Shown here: positions 45,076 to 55,411 of the stretch, in pieces | Layout: the number at the start of each line of letters is the position of its first letter | How positions within the stretch are numbered: the first letter of the stretch is position 1 | DNA from: Hemerocallis citrina | Taxonomy: Eukaryota > Streptophyta > Magnoliopsida > Asparagales > Asphodelaceae | Assembly: GCA_017893485.1 (NCBI GenBank) | Contig: CM030359.1 | Span: forward strand, 31,252,430 to 31,316,429 | DNA: 64,000 nt | Reading direction: 5' to 3' | Notes under the pieces: generated by a model | Seen by the model: only the letters and a program-made list of their open reading frames with translations | The model's database searches: none | Told to the model about the DNA's origin: nothing | Made by a program: the position numbers and the translations under genes

Positions 45076-46009
45076 ATGGGTTCCGGTGAGCGATTGCCCC
45101 CTTTTAGGGATTATTTTTGTTTAAAAAGATTTAGGGTTTCAAAACTCTAATTGCAAAATGTTGGAATTGAGTATACATTCAAAACACTCCTCTTGTTGAC
45201 AACATTGTCTTATGGCCCAATGTTTAAAGTTGTGAGTTCACAAGAGGTTGGGGTTCAATTCCTACGTTCCACATAATAATAATAATAATATATATATATA
45301 TATATATATACTTTAAAAAAAATCTACTTTTTTTTTCAATTAATAATATGACAGTTTCAAAAGTTAAATAGGCTTTATGTTATACCCGTTTCAAAAATTA
45401 AATGATCTTCATTATGTAGCCATTTTTGATTAAATGCATACAAATTTATTTCTCTCTGGTTACAAGTTATAAGAAGGAATCATTTTTTGGGAAGAAAACC
45501 ACAGAAAAAAAAACTATCAGTTGCTCTTCTCCAAATCTATTTTTTAGCGGTTTTTGTCTTGGTCTTGGTTGTGCAAGTTGGTACGTCCTGCTATTGGAGC
45601 ATTGGCAGCACTGTAAACAGAAGCTCGTTGTATCCCGGGAGAAGTATTTGGTGATCAACGATTCGTCTCCCGAATCAGCCAAATAGCTTCTTAAAGAAAG
45701 TGCAACCCACGTCTCGAGCCACTTCTCACTTTCTTCCTGTTGCAGATCAACTCCAGAGCCATTCTCAGAAGGTTCACTTAGTGCACTCAGGTTTACCCAA
45801 TTTTTCTAACACAAAATTTTGGTTAATTTCGGATTTTAGGCTATGTTAGGGTAATTGAATCAAGAATTAGTTAATTAATGAATTAATTAGCTGTTTTTTT
45901 TATATATATATTTTGTGGAAATTAGATGCTGATATGGAGGACTACGGATTCGAGTACTCGGAGGAGGAGCAGGATGTTGACATCGAGAACCAGTACTACA
46001 ACTCGGAAG
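45076..46009 (+). CDS. CSN2: COP9 signalosome subunit 2, first two exons only
   Basis: CSN2 is a PCI-domain scaffold of the COP9 signalosome, the nuclear complex that removes NEDD8 from cullin ubiquitin ligases. Exon 1 (45076-45085) encodes MGS plus one base, with donor GTGAGC. After an 840-bp intron ending AAATTAG, exon 2 (45926-46009) gives DADMEDYGFEYSEEEQD then VDIENQYYNSE. This is the distinctive acidic N-terminus of plant CSN2, about 31 residues. The expected donor after exon 2 reads GCGAGA, so the next intron is a GC-AG intron or the donor has decayed. The remaining exons are absent from the next 18 kb, which are all transposons, so the rest lies beyond 64000 or is lost. The 5' leader is split by a Gypsy 66 bp upstream of the ATG. 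Confidence 0.85.
45200..45311 (+). mobile_element. Candidate tRNA-derived SINE in CSN2 intron 1
   Basis: A box-A-like ATGGCCCAATGTTTAAAG is followed by a box-B-like GGGTTCAATTCC and then a CCACA(TAA)n(TA)n tail. This is the form of a tRNA-derived SINE. No clear flanking duplication was identified. Confidence 0.45.
45467..45812 (-). other. Unrecognised antisense open frame in CSN2 intron 1
   Basis: An uninterrupted minus-strand frame of about 115 codons contains EESEKWLETWVALSLRSYL and later SFCLQCCQC, with amino-acid usage that looks coding. It lacks an obvious start, ends at 45467 and belongs to no family I recognise. On the plus strand the same DNA has an acceptor-like TTGCAG and a donor-like CAGGTTTAC around 45744-45792. 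It could be a captured exon, a relic, or chance. Confidence 0.35.
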
Positions 46010-46082
46010 GCGAGATCTTGTTTCTTTTGTTTGAGATGTTTAGGGATAGATTTATATATTTCATTTAATTATTGTCCTAAAT

Positions 46083-46642
46083 TGTTTTTTTTTGAGAAAA
46101 AGTGACCGCAGTCACCGGTTTCATTAATGAAAAATTAACGAAACAAAAGTAGCCAATTCTACAACTCTAAAGTACTCAGTACATAAGGTCTCCAGTAGTA
46201 CTCTAGTTCAGTACATAAAGTACAAACAAAATAGATAACCCCACACTGTCATACAAATAGTACCGAATTACAAGCCCAAAATAATCTAAACTAATCTAAA
46301 TCTCATGCTCTGAATGCCCCAACAATAGGGCTGTTGTCCCTCACACTGCCCTCCTCATGTCCACTACTTCTCAAATCTAAACTGGCGAGGATTTGATCTT
46401 CTGACATTCTCCCATTCAAGAATGAGTGGGATATGGTCCGAAGTAAATCTAACGGTTGATCTAACCGACGCCAGTGGGAATAATTGCTCCCACTATGTGG
46501 AAACCAAGATTCTATCGAGTTTAGCTAACGTCGGGTTAGCCTGCATATTAGTCCAGGTAAATCTCCTATCGTTCGTCTGAATATCAATGAGACTAAGTTC
46601 ATTGATAATGTGGTTGAACTGATGCCTGTCCCTCTCGTTTGC
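46083..46642 (-). pseudogene. L1-type LINE fragment: endonuclease end plus 3' tail
   Basis: On the minus strand the frame reads NERDRHQFNHIINELSLID, then RRFTWTNMQANPT and KLDRILVST. After a stop it continues to SDHIPLILEWE, the end of an apurinic-type LINE endonuclease with its SDH motif. The 3' end has TTTTTCATTAATGAAACC and an A-run (T-run at 46085-46093 on plus), so the RT part is deleted. Its 5' side is cut at 46642 by the giant-LTR Gypsy, with the flanking bases TTTGC. Confidence 0.82.
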
Positions 46643-47060
46643 TGTAGCGCCCCGTTTCCCATATAACTGGAAAACCGTGACACATGCCAAGATCTCTCCT
46701 TCAATTAGTCACGATACACAAAATGCTGGAATTTAAAATATTTTATTCAATACAGAGTTACCCCGCAGTAATTACAAATATCAGTTTGTAATACCAACTG
46801 TAGTGCCTGCCCTTTTTCCTTTTTTGACTCCAAACTCAATTCTTCCAATTTCTATATCACTTTAACCATAAACTAAGATAGTTGTGCTTCAGGAAAAATT
46901 TTGGCAGTCTCCCCTGTAATTTCTACCCCGAAACACAAAAAGCTTAAGGATTCTGCACTAAATTCCGTAGCTCACATCACAGGCAATAATATCACGGGCT
47001 CCCCAGGCCAAAATGAGCATCATCACACAGGCAATATATATATATGCTCTGGGGGCCAAA

Positions 47061-48663
47061 TGATGAACACAATATTATTCACATTTTAGAGCAATAACTT
47101 TAGTGCAATTAGACATTTAAATGCTCTATATATGGTATTTTACTTTCCTTTTCTCTTTTCCACAGGAAACAGCATAAAAGTGCGAAACGAAGCAAATTCA
47201 GAATTTTAAGGATGATACATAAGGAACTGAAGAGATCAGTCGACTGATTATGCTAACAGGCGACTGTACAGAGAAGCTGAAGCTGCTCGGCACAGTCGAC
47301 TCCTCCAACAACAGTCGACTGGGCTGATGAATCATGAAACTACTGAAGTCTCGACACAGTCGACTTATATCAAACACCAGTCGACTGATCGGCGGCAGAG
47401 TCAACAGATAAGATAATTAAAGATTCATCCAAATCCAAATACAAATCAAAGCAGATACGGAAAGAAAGAAGAAAAGAGAAAGATATATATATCGCCAATC
47501 AGATAAGGAAAGAAATAAATAAAAGAAGAGGGCGTTTATGCAAAAGGGGTAAAAATCCTAAATCTCTAGCCGTGTTCTATAAATACCAACCAAGATGCAG
47601 GGGATGAGGGGATGCTCGGAATATCTCAAGACGGCTGGACCGACCAAGAAAGGCCATCAACAGCTAGCATCAAAGAAGGAAGACGATTGCTGATTGGGCT
47701 CAAGATCAATATCATACAAATCAGTGTTCTTCTATTCTTTTCTTTATTTTCATTGTAGTCATGAACTCTATTATATTAATCAATAAAGGTTGCATTATGT
47801 GCAACTAATTTAATAGTTGGGTAGATTGAAACCGTAGTCATGTGATGCTTATATTTTTCTAAGTGCTACTTTATTGCTTATTGATTAAACCTGAGAGTAT
47901 TGGAATAGATTTATAATAATCAAACTAGTTCAGAAACCTAGGGCAGTCGACTGAAGTGACAGTCAGTAGACTGCAGTCGACTGAAGTGACAGCCAGTCGA
48001 CTGATCCGAACCTGGGATTATAAGTTTGTGTATTATAGATCTGAATCTGTTATGTGAGCATATTGAGACGACCCGTATCTCGTGCTCATAACTTGTAACA
48101 AGGGAATCTCTAGGGGTTCTTGGTTTAATCAACTTAAGGGATCTAGATCTGATACCAATTTCTAGGACCTTGAGTGTTTGTTCGTTTCCACTGATCTTAT
48201 GTTTTCTTCAAGTACAACTTAGTAGATACCATGCTAAACACTTGATGAAAGAAACGAATTAGAGTAGATACCATGCCTAATTCTTGGCTTAGGGAAACAA
48301 TACTTTAAGGAGTAGATACCATGCCCTTGGAGGGAACAAACATGAATAATAAGAGTAGTGGATAACTTCGCATTACTGACTATAGGTGGAAATCAATGCC
48401 CAACTACTTAAATAGATATTCGTGACTCAAATCGTGACACTTCTTAATTTAGTTTTAATCTTTTCATTTCTTTTAGACTTTTAGAACAAAACTTTATGAT
48501 TGGTATTTTCTTAGGTTTTATTGATCAGTAAGTTGAAATCTACAATCTCTGTGGGATCGACCCTTGCTCGTCGCTACACTTCTCCAAACGATTCGTGCAC
48601 TTGCGAGGTTTATAATTTGTGTCTAGTTTTATCTCTTTATTTAGGTAACTAGATTGCACAACA
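47061..48663 (+). repeat. Athila-like 5' LTR
   Basis: 1603 bp. It contains eight GTCGAC sites (cores near 47239, 47295, 47314, 47359, 47380, 47946, 47976, 47996), nearly all in the form CAGTCGACTG, plus GTAGAC and GCGAC variants. Confidence 0.93.
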
Positions 48664-48667
48664 AGTT

Positions 48668-48687
48668 TTTGGCGCCGTTGCCGGGGA
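48668..48687 (+). other. Athila-like primer-binding site
   Basis: TTTGGCGCCGTTGCCGGGGA lies five bases after the 5' LTR. This motif is the hallmark PBS region of Athila and related Tat-lineage elements. Confidence 0.9.
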
Positions 48688-48861
48688 TTGTTTAGTATTT
48701 TAACTTACAAATCAGTAAAATCTTTTTCTGTTTATTTTATTTTATTTCTTCTTTTTCTTTTCTAACATTTTCTTTTAGTTTACTTTCTGCACAAACAGAC
48801 TCTGACCAGTCGACTGTCCCAAGGACCAGTCGACTGTACAGCGAAGAATCCAGAAGCAACA

Positions 48862-50655
48862 ATGGGTGAAAATGTATTAAATCGAGTACCAATGCAAGAC
48901 AAATTCATTCCAAAGAATATTGAGCAACCGTCTTGCATAGCTTTTCAGCCCAAAGTCACAGGAAACATGCATTTATCTCCTCAATTACTCAGTATGGTTC
49001 CCCATTTCAGTGGCAGACTAGACGAAGATCCGCACCTCCATTTGCAAGATTTTTTTGATCTTTGCAGGACACAAAGCATCCAAGGGCTTACCCCTGAACA
49101 AATCAGGTTAATCTTGTTTCCTTTTTCTTTAAAACTTAATGCTAAGTTGTGGTATAATTTTGTGGAACCAGGATCAATTCAGTCATGGGAGCAATTGGCA
49201 ACAAAATTCTTGAAGGAGTTCTTTCCAGCTCAGAAGACCAGACAACTAAAAAGGGAAATTCTACTTTTCCAACAAAAAGATGGCGATTTGTTTTTCGAGG
49301 CATGGAAGGACTTCAAAAACAAGATTTTCAAGTGTCCTACGCATGACATACCTAAGGATGATCAGGTACAATCATTTTATGAGGGCTTAAATGATGCTAA
49401 CAAAGCAATTGTAGATGCAGGTTGCAATGGAATGTTGATGAGGAAGAGTGCTGAGGAGGCCATAGAGCTATTTGAAGAACTCAGCGAGAACTCACAACAA
49501 TTCTCCACAAGGAGGGGTCTTTCGAAAAAACAGGGAGTATACGAAATTTCTCATAATAATAACATGCAATTAGAAATGGAAACCATGAACAAAAAGATTG
49601 ATATGCTTGTGAATTCAACGTTGGGTGGCGTAAAAAACCAACCAATAGAAATTGGTGCAAATTGTTTTCAATCTAACCATACAACTAATTCATGTCCCAT
49701 GTTTTCTTTCGCAGATCAGGAGCACACAAACTACGAAGAACAAGGAATGTACCTGCCCCAGAACAATTTTTTTTCAAACCTGTATAACCCAGGGTGGCAA
49801 AACCATCATGGCAATCAATTCACACCAGGGCATACGCAACAATTCCAGGGTGGGAATAGGTATGATAGGCCAGAACAAGAACAGAATAAGTTGGATTTCG
49901 AAACCACCATTCTTCAACTACTCCAACAGCAACAACAAACAAGCAAGCAACAAGGACAGGCCATTCAAAAATTGGAATTTCAAATTGGTCAAATTGCTAC
50001 AGAGTTAAGTGAAAGGAAGGCAGGAGAATTCCCATCACAAACCATTCCTAACCCTAGAGGACAAGAACAGCTCCAATCAAGAACAACACTAGAGGAAGAG
50101 ATTGAGTTTAAAATGTTTGATGCACCACAATGTCCACACGATGATCATGAATGTTATAATGTTGATGTGGTTCAGGAAATTTGTGACCAAACATTTCAGG
50201 AACATAGTGTTGATCCATTACAAGAAACAGTTACACACCCTCTAACATTATCTCATGTTGAACAGGAATACGATGACTGGAGGATGGCAGAGACAGTACA
50301 TCACCTTGAAACTCCAACGTCATATTCAGGTAAGCTTGCACCTGCATTTGAAAAATTGGTATCTGATAACATTTGTGTTTTCCCAGACCAGCCGACTGAT
50401 GAACAGGATAAGTCGACTGGTGAACATAACAAGTCGACTGGTGAATGGAATAAGTCGACTGCTACAAGGTCACCAGATGTGGAGCTGAAGCCATTACATG
50501 AATATTTGGGGAACAACCAGACAGTACCTGTGACAGTTGCAGCAAATTTCAAGATTAACGAAGAAGCAAGGCTGCAGGGAGTCTTGCAAAACCACAATGG
50601 TGCATTAAGATGGACCATTGCTGATAAACTGATGTCAAGATGGTACGGTCCATAA
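48862..50655 (+). CDS. Athila-like Gag with fused pol remnants, 597 aa
   Basis: Open frame from the ATG at 48862. Residues about 40-200 are the retrotransposon Gag domain (MVPHFSGRLDEDPHLHLQDF, LKEFFPAQKTRQLKREI, DVQSFYEGL-like region reading DDQVQSFYEGLNDANK). A degenerate zinc knuckle follows near residue 265 (CFQSNHTTNSCP), then a Gln-rich coiled segment (LQQQQQTSKQQGQ). Near 515-540 a repeated KSTGEHN/KSTGEWN motif is encoded by GTCGAC repeats. The C-terminus reads VELKPLHEYLGNNQTVPV and RWTIAD, the linker before Athila RT, then abruptly KLMSRWYGP, the end of Athila integrase. So protease to integrase has been removed in frame. It could supply particle protein but cannot copy itself. Confidence 0.85.
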   Translation: MGENVLNRVPMQDKFIPKNIEQPSCIAFQPKVTGNMHLSPQLLSMVPHFSGRLDEDPHLHLQDFFDLCRTQSIQGLTPEQIRLILFPFSLKLNAKLWYNFVEPGSIQSWEQLATKFLKEFFPAQKTRQLKREILLFQQKDGDLFFEAWKDFKNKIFKCPTHDIPKDDQVQSFYEGLNDANKAIVDAGCNGMLMRKSAEEAIELFEELSENSQQFSTRRGLSKKQGVYEISHNNNMQLEMETMNKKIDMLVNSTLGGVKNQPIEIGANCFQSNHTTNSCPMFSFADQEHTNYEEQGMYLPQNNFFSNLYNPGWQNHHGNQFTPGHTQQFQGGNRYDRPEQEQNKLDFETTILQLLQQQQQTSKQQGQAIQKLEFQIGQIATELSERKAGEFPSQTIPNPRGQEQLQSRTTLEEEIEFKMFDAPQCPHDDHECYNVDVVQEICDQTFQEHSVDPLQETVTHPLTLSHVEQEYDDWRMAETVHHLETPTSYSGKLAPAFEKLVSDNICVFPDQPTDEQDKSTGEHNKSTGEWNKSTATRSPDVELKPLHEYLGNNQTVPVTVAANFKINEEARLQGVLQNHNGALRWTIADKLMSRWYGP

Positions 50656-51786
50656 CATGTTACAAAGGTTTCCCCCACATAGAGCATTGACGAAAAAATC
50701 AAACGTTCTGGGTGAATGGGCAGAGGGGGGAAACCTTATAATAAGATGAGTTGTGAGCCACGAGTCATTCAATACAGGGTACAAACTCATCAAGTCTAGC
50801 TGAGACAAGAAACACAGCGCTTATTGGGAGGCAACCCAATTTTTCAGGGGAGTATTTACACTTTCCCTTTATTTTCTTTCAGTTAATCATTATTATTTTC
50901 CTTTAGTTATTTTTACTCTCCTTACTAGATGGTAACACATGCCTATTTATTTATTTTAAATTTTTGTGCGAACATTGAGGACAATGTTCCATCTAAGTTT
51001 GGGGGTATTAGGGGTATTTAGTTATATAGAGTCTTTTGAATTTTTTTTAGGATAAACAATTTCTTATAAAGTAAGAAGAAGGATACTTATTTACTTTAGA
51101 ATTGTTGAGTTTCATAGTTCCCTACAAAGTTATATAAGTCATGCGATTATACATAATAAACAAATGTGATACCTTTTTCTGGTGATTATTCCTTTAGATC
51201 TAGTCCTAAATTGAGTTTAAGTAAATAGAGCGATAAAATATATATATATATATATATATATATTTGAATAAAGTCAATCTACTCCAATGTTTTGAGTGCT
51301 TAGTAACTAGGGGTATTCATCACCAATGTTTACCTTTACGTCAAACGGCAACTTGAAATATGAGTATGCAAAGCACTTTGAAGTTTGTGACTTGTTGAGT
51401 AACCGGGTGAATACATCACAATGTTTTGCATTCACGTCAAAAGGCAAGTGACAACTTTAGAGAAGCGACTAAAAAAAAAAAAAAAAAAAAAAAAAAACCC
51501 CTCTAGTTTGCTACTCGGTTTGTAGTAGAGAAAAGGGATAATCACAGATGGAGAGTTACATACTAAACTATAATTGCATGACAAGTATGATTGAGTTGGG
51601 GATTATGACTAAACATTCGCACTGGAGAAAATGGGTATACTTGTTTTACTTTATTTGCAATTGTTTATATTGAACTTTTGCTGTTTGCATAATAAAAATT
51701 CTTGGTGGTCGAGTACTATTATTTTTCCCTTGTTCATAAATTCACTCTTTGCTTGAGGACAAGCAAAATCTAAGTTTGGGGGTATT
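50656..51786 (+). other. Athila-like 3' non-coding region and PPTs
   Basis: Contains the conserved GCGCTTATTGGGAGGCAACCCAA motif (in part), an internal GAGGACAATGTT...AAGTTTGGGGG polypurine motif near 50980, and a second GAGGACAAGCAA...AAGTTTGGGGGTATT just before the 3' LTR. It also holds an A-run (51471-51497) and an AT run near 51240. No env-like frame is seen. Confidence 0.7.
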
Positions 51787-53389
51787 TGATGAACACAATA
51801 TTATTCACATTTTAGAGCAATAACTTTAGTGCAATTAGACATTTAAATGCTCTATATATGGTATTTTACTTTCCTTTTCTCTTTTCCACAGGAAACAGCA
51901 TAAAAGTGCGAAACGAAGCAAATTCAGGATTTTAAGGATGATACATAAGGAACTGAAGAGATCAGTCGACTGATTATGCTAACAGGCGACTGTACAGAGA
52001 AGCTGAAGCTGCTCGGCACAGTCGACTCCTCCAACAACAGTCGACTGGGCTGATGAATCATGAAACTACTGAAGTCTCGACACAGTCGACTTATATCAAA
52101 CACCAGTCGACTGATCGGCGGCAGAGTCAACAGATAAGATAATTAAAGATTCATCCAAATCCAAATACAAATCAAAGCAGATACGGAAAGAAAGAAGAAA
52201 AGAGAAAGATATATATATCGCCAATCAGATAAGGAAAGAAATAAATAAAAGAAGAGGGCGTTTATGCAAAAGGGGTAAAAATCCTAAATCTCTAGCCGTG
52301 TTCTATAAATACCAACCAAGATGCAGGGGATGAGGGGATGCTCGGAATATCTCAAGACGGCTGGACCGACCAAGAAAGGCCATCAACAGCTAGCATCAAA
52401 GAAGGAAGACGATTGCTGATTGGGCTCAAGATCAATATCATACAAATCAGTGTTCTTCTATTCTTTTCTTTATTTTCATTGTAGTCATGAACTCTATTAT
52501 ATTAATCAATAAAGGTTGCATTATGTGCAACTAATTTAATAGTTGGGTAGATTGAAACCGTAGTCATGTGATGCTTATATTTTTCTAAGTGCTACTTTAT
52601 TGCTTATTGATTAAACCTGAGAGTATTGGAATAGATTTATAATAATCAAACTAGTTCAGAAACCTAGGGCAGTCGACTGAAGTGACAGTCAGTAGACTGC
52701 AGTCGACTGAAGTGACAGCCAGTCGACTGATCCGAAACTGGGATTATAAGTTTGTGTATTATAGATCTGAATCTGTTATGTGAGCATATTGAGACGACCC
52801 GTATCTCGTGCTCATAACTTGTAACAAGGGAATCTCTAGGAGTTCTTTGTTTAATCAACTTAAGGGATCTAGATCTGATACCAATTTCTAGGACCTTGAG
52901 TGTTTGTTCGTTTCCACTGATCTTATGTTTTCTTCAAGTACAACTTAGTAGATACCATGCTAAACACTTGATGAAAGAAACGAATTAGAGTAGATACCAT
53001 GCCTAATTCTTGGCTTAGGGAAACAGTACTTTAAGGAGTAGATACCATGCCCTTGGAGGGAACAAACATGAGTAATAAGAGTAGTGGATAACTTCGCATT
53101 ACTGACTATAGGTGGAAATCAATGCCCAACTACTTAAATAGATATTCGTGACTCAAATCGTGACACTTCTTAATTTAGTTTTAATCTTTTCATTTCTTTT
53201 AGACTTTTAGAACAAAACTTTATGATTGGTATTTTCTTAGGTTTTATTGATCAGTAAGTTGAAATCTACAATCTCTGTGGGATCGACCCTTGCTCGTCGC
53301 TACGCTTCTCCAAACGATTCGTGCACTTGCGAGGTTTATAATTTGTGTCTAGTTTTATCTCTTTATTTAGGTAACTAGATTGCACAACA
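51787..53389 (+). repeat. Athila-like 3' LTR
   Basis: 1603 bp, same length as the 5' LTR. Visible differences include CCGAACC/CCGAAAC, GGGGTTCTTGG/GGAGTTCTTTG, AACAATAC/AACAGTAC and CTACACTT/CTACGCTT. Followed by CCAAA. Confidence 0.93.
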
Positions 53390-54414
53390 CCAAACTCATA
53401 ACGGTTTATCAATTATCAATTAAAAACCATAAATCCTTTTGAAAACGTAGTAAGGTTTTTAGAAAATAATTTATGAAACATACCACAGGGCCCGGTACTC
53501 CACAACGAGATGGGTACGGGTCAACAACATAGCATACCACCCCACACTATACTCATCATCATCATCCACATACTTATACAGCAAGAATACAATTTAAATC
53601 ATAAAATGCACTATTCACACAATTAAACCTTAAGCGACCATGGTAAAATGAAGCTCCATCCACAGAGTCTACACCTCACCTCTGCACCGCTGAGGACCTG
53701 TAACAGTAGGGGCCTAGGTAGTCCAGAGACTCCCTAACCCCCCAAACACTAAGGGGTTAGCCATTTCTGGTGTGAGTATAATTTATTAATAAGCAACTAA
53801 ATTAAACTTATAAGTAAAACAGAATGAAGTTACGAATACCAAGATAAACCAGAGCATGTAAATATCATAAATGGAATTTCACATCAGATACTCGCTGCAT
53901 CACTTCCTGTATGCATATCCACACCTGCTCACAAACATACTTAACTTTAATTTGGAAAATCATTTCCAAATTAATTGCTTAAGTCCCATCACCTTACGCC
54001 TTATGCAAATATTCCTTTCCAATTTCATATCACATAACATCGCATTCATTCATTCTTACAACACATATCCTCACGTCTCGCAATACATCACGTTCACACT
54101 CATAATTCGTCTTAAATGGAAAATAAACGTGTATCCTAATTTCCTAGTGTTTGTGTATGCCATGACCTGAGTCTAATGCAACAATACAGAATATAGAACA
54201 GATGCACTTAATCTAATGTCAGCAAGATTCTGGATGCACATGCATGCCATACTACATGTGACCCAGGTCAAGCCAACATACTTAGTCCAATGCAAGCGAG
54301 ACTTTGGAAATGTATGCATCCCATACTACATACTTTCCAAATCAAGTCGTTGTTTGCATTCTAATTTGGTTTACTTCCTGTTCCTAATAGTATGACATGG
54401 TCGGGTTCAAAGCC

Positions 54415-55411
54415 GTGACGAACTTAAAGATATACCGCAGTATACCTATAGCATCGTATTTCACCGGACCGCAGTCCGTACGACCCGTTCGTGTCCACTA
54501 GCATATACTTGGATCCCATTCAACAGCCGTGACGAACTTAAAGATATACCGCAGTATACCTATAGCATCGTATTTCACCGAACCACAGTCCGTACGACCC
54601 GTTCGTGTCCACTGGCATATACCTGGATTCCATTCAACAGTCGTGACGAACTTAAAGATATACCGCAGTATACCTATAGCATCGTATTTCACCGGACCGC
54701 AGTCCGTACGACCCGTTCGTGTCCACTAGCATATACCTGGATCCTATTCAACAGCCGTGACAAACTTAAAGATATACCGCAGTATACCTATAGCATCGTA
54801 TTTCACCGGACCGCAGTCCGTACGACCCGTTCGTGTCCACTAGCATATACCTGGATCCCATTCAACAGCCGTGACGAACTTAAAGATATACCGCAGTATA
54901 CCTATAGCATCGTATTTCACCGTACCGCAGTCCGTACGACCCGTTCGTGTCCACTAGCATATACCTGGATCCTATTCATCAGCCGTGACGAACTTAAAGA
55001 TATACCGCAGTATACCTATAGCATCGTATTTCACCGGACCGCAGTCCGTACGACCCGTTCGTGTCCACTGGCATATACCTGGATCCTATTTAACAGCCGT
55101 GACGAAATTAAAGATATACCGCAGTATACCTATAGCATCGTATTTCACCGGACCGCAGTCCGTACGACCCGTTCGTGTCCACTGGCATATACTTGGATCC
55201 TATTTAACAGCCGTGACGAACTTAAAGATATACCGCAGTATACCTATAGCATCGTATTTCACCGGACCGCAGTCCGTACGACCCGTTCGTGTCCACTGGC
55301 ATATACCTGGATCCTATTTAACAGCCGTGACGAACTTAAAGATATACTGCAGTATACCTATAGCATCGTATTTCACCGGACCGCAGTCCGTACGACCCGT
55401 TCGTGTCCACG
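54415..55411. repeat. Nine 114-bp tandem repeats in a giant LTR
   Basis: Units start GTGACGAACTTAAAGATA at 54415, 54529, 54643, 54757, 54871, 54985, 55099, 55213 and 55327, an exact 114-bp spacing; the last is partial. Each carries the small inverted repeats GGACCGCAGTCC and GTATAC...GTATAC. The period is divisible by three, so frames stay open through several units; those frames are by-products and are not annotated as genes. Confidence 0.95.

Larger units (their letters stand above)
47061..53389 (+). mobile_element. Athila-like Gypsy, internally deleted
   Basis: 6329 bp with CCAAA duplicated at 47056-47060 and 53390-53394. LTRs of exactly 1603 bp at both ends begin TGATGAACAC and end GATTGCACAACA. 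By eye they differ at about seven positions, so insertion was recent. The PBS contains TTGGCGCCGTTGCCGGGGA, characteristic of Athila/Tat elements. A single 597-codon frame holds Gag fused to the two ends of pol; protease, RT, RNase H and integrase cores are gone. GTCGAC palindromes are scattered through LTRs, leader and coding region. Confidence 0.93.

Noticed and set aside
54415..55411. Possible CRISPR array
   Set aside because: Units are contiguous 114-bp repeats without unique spacers, in a eukaryotic LTR.
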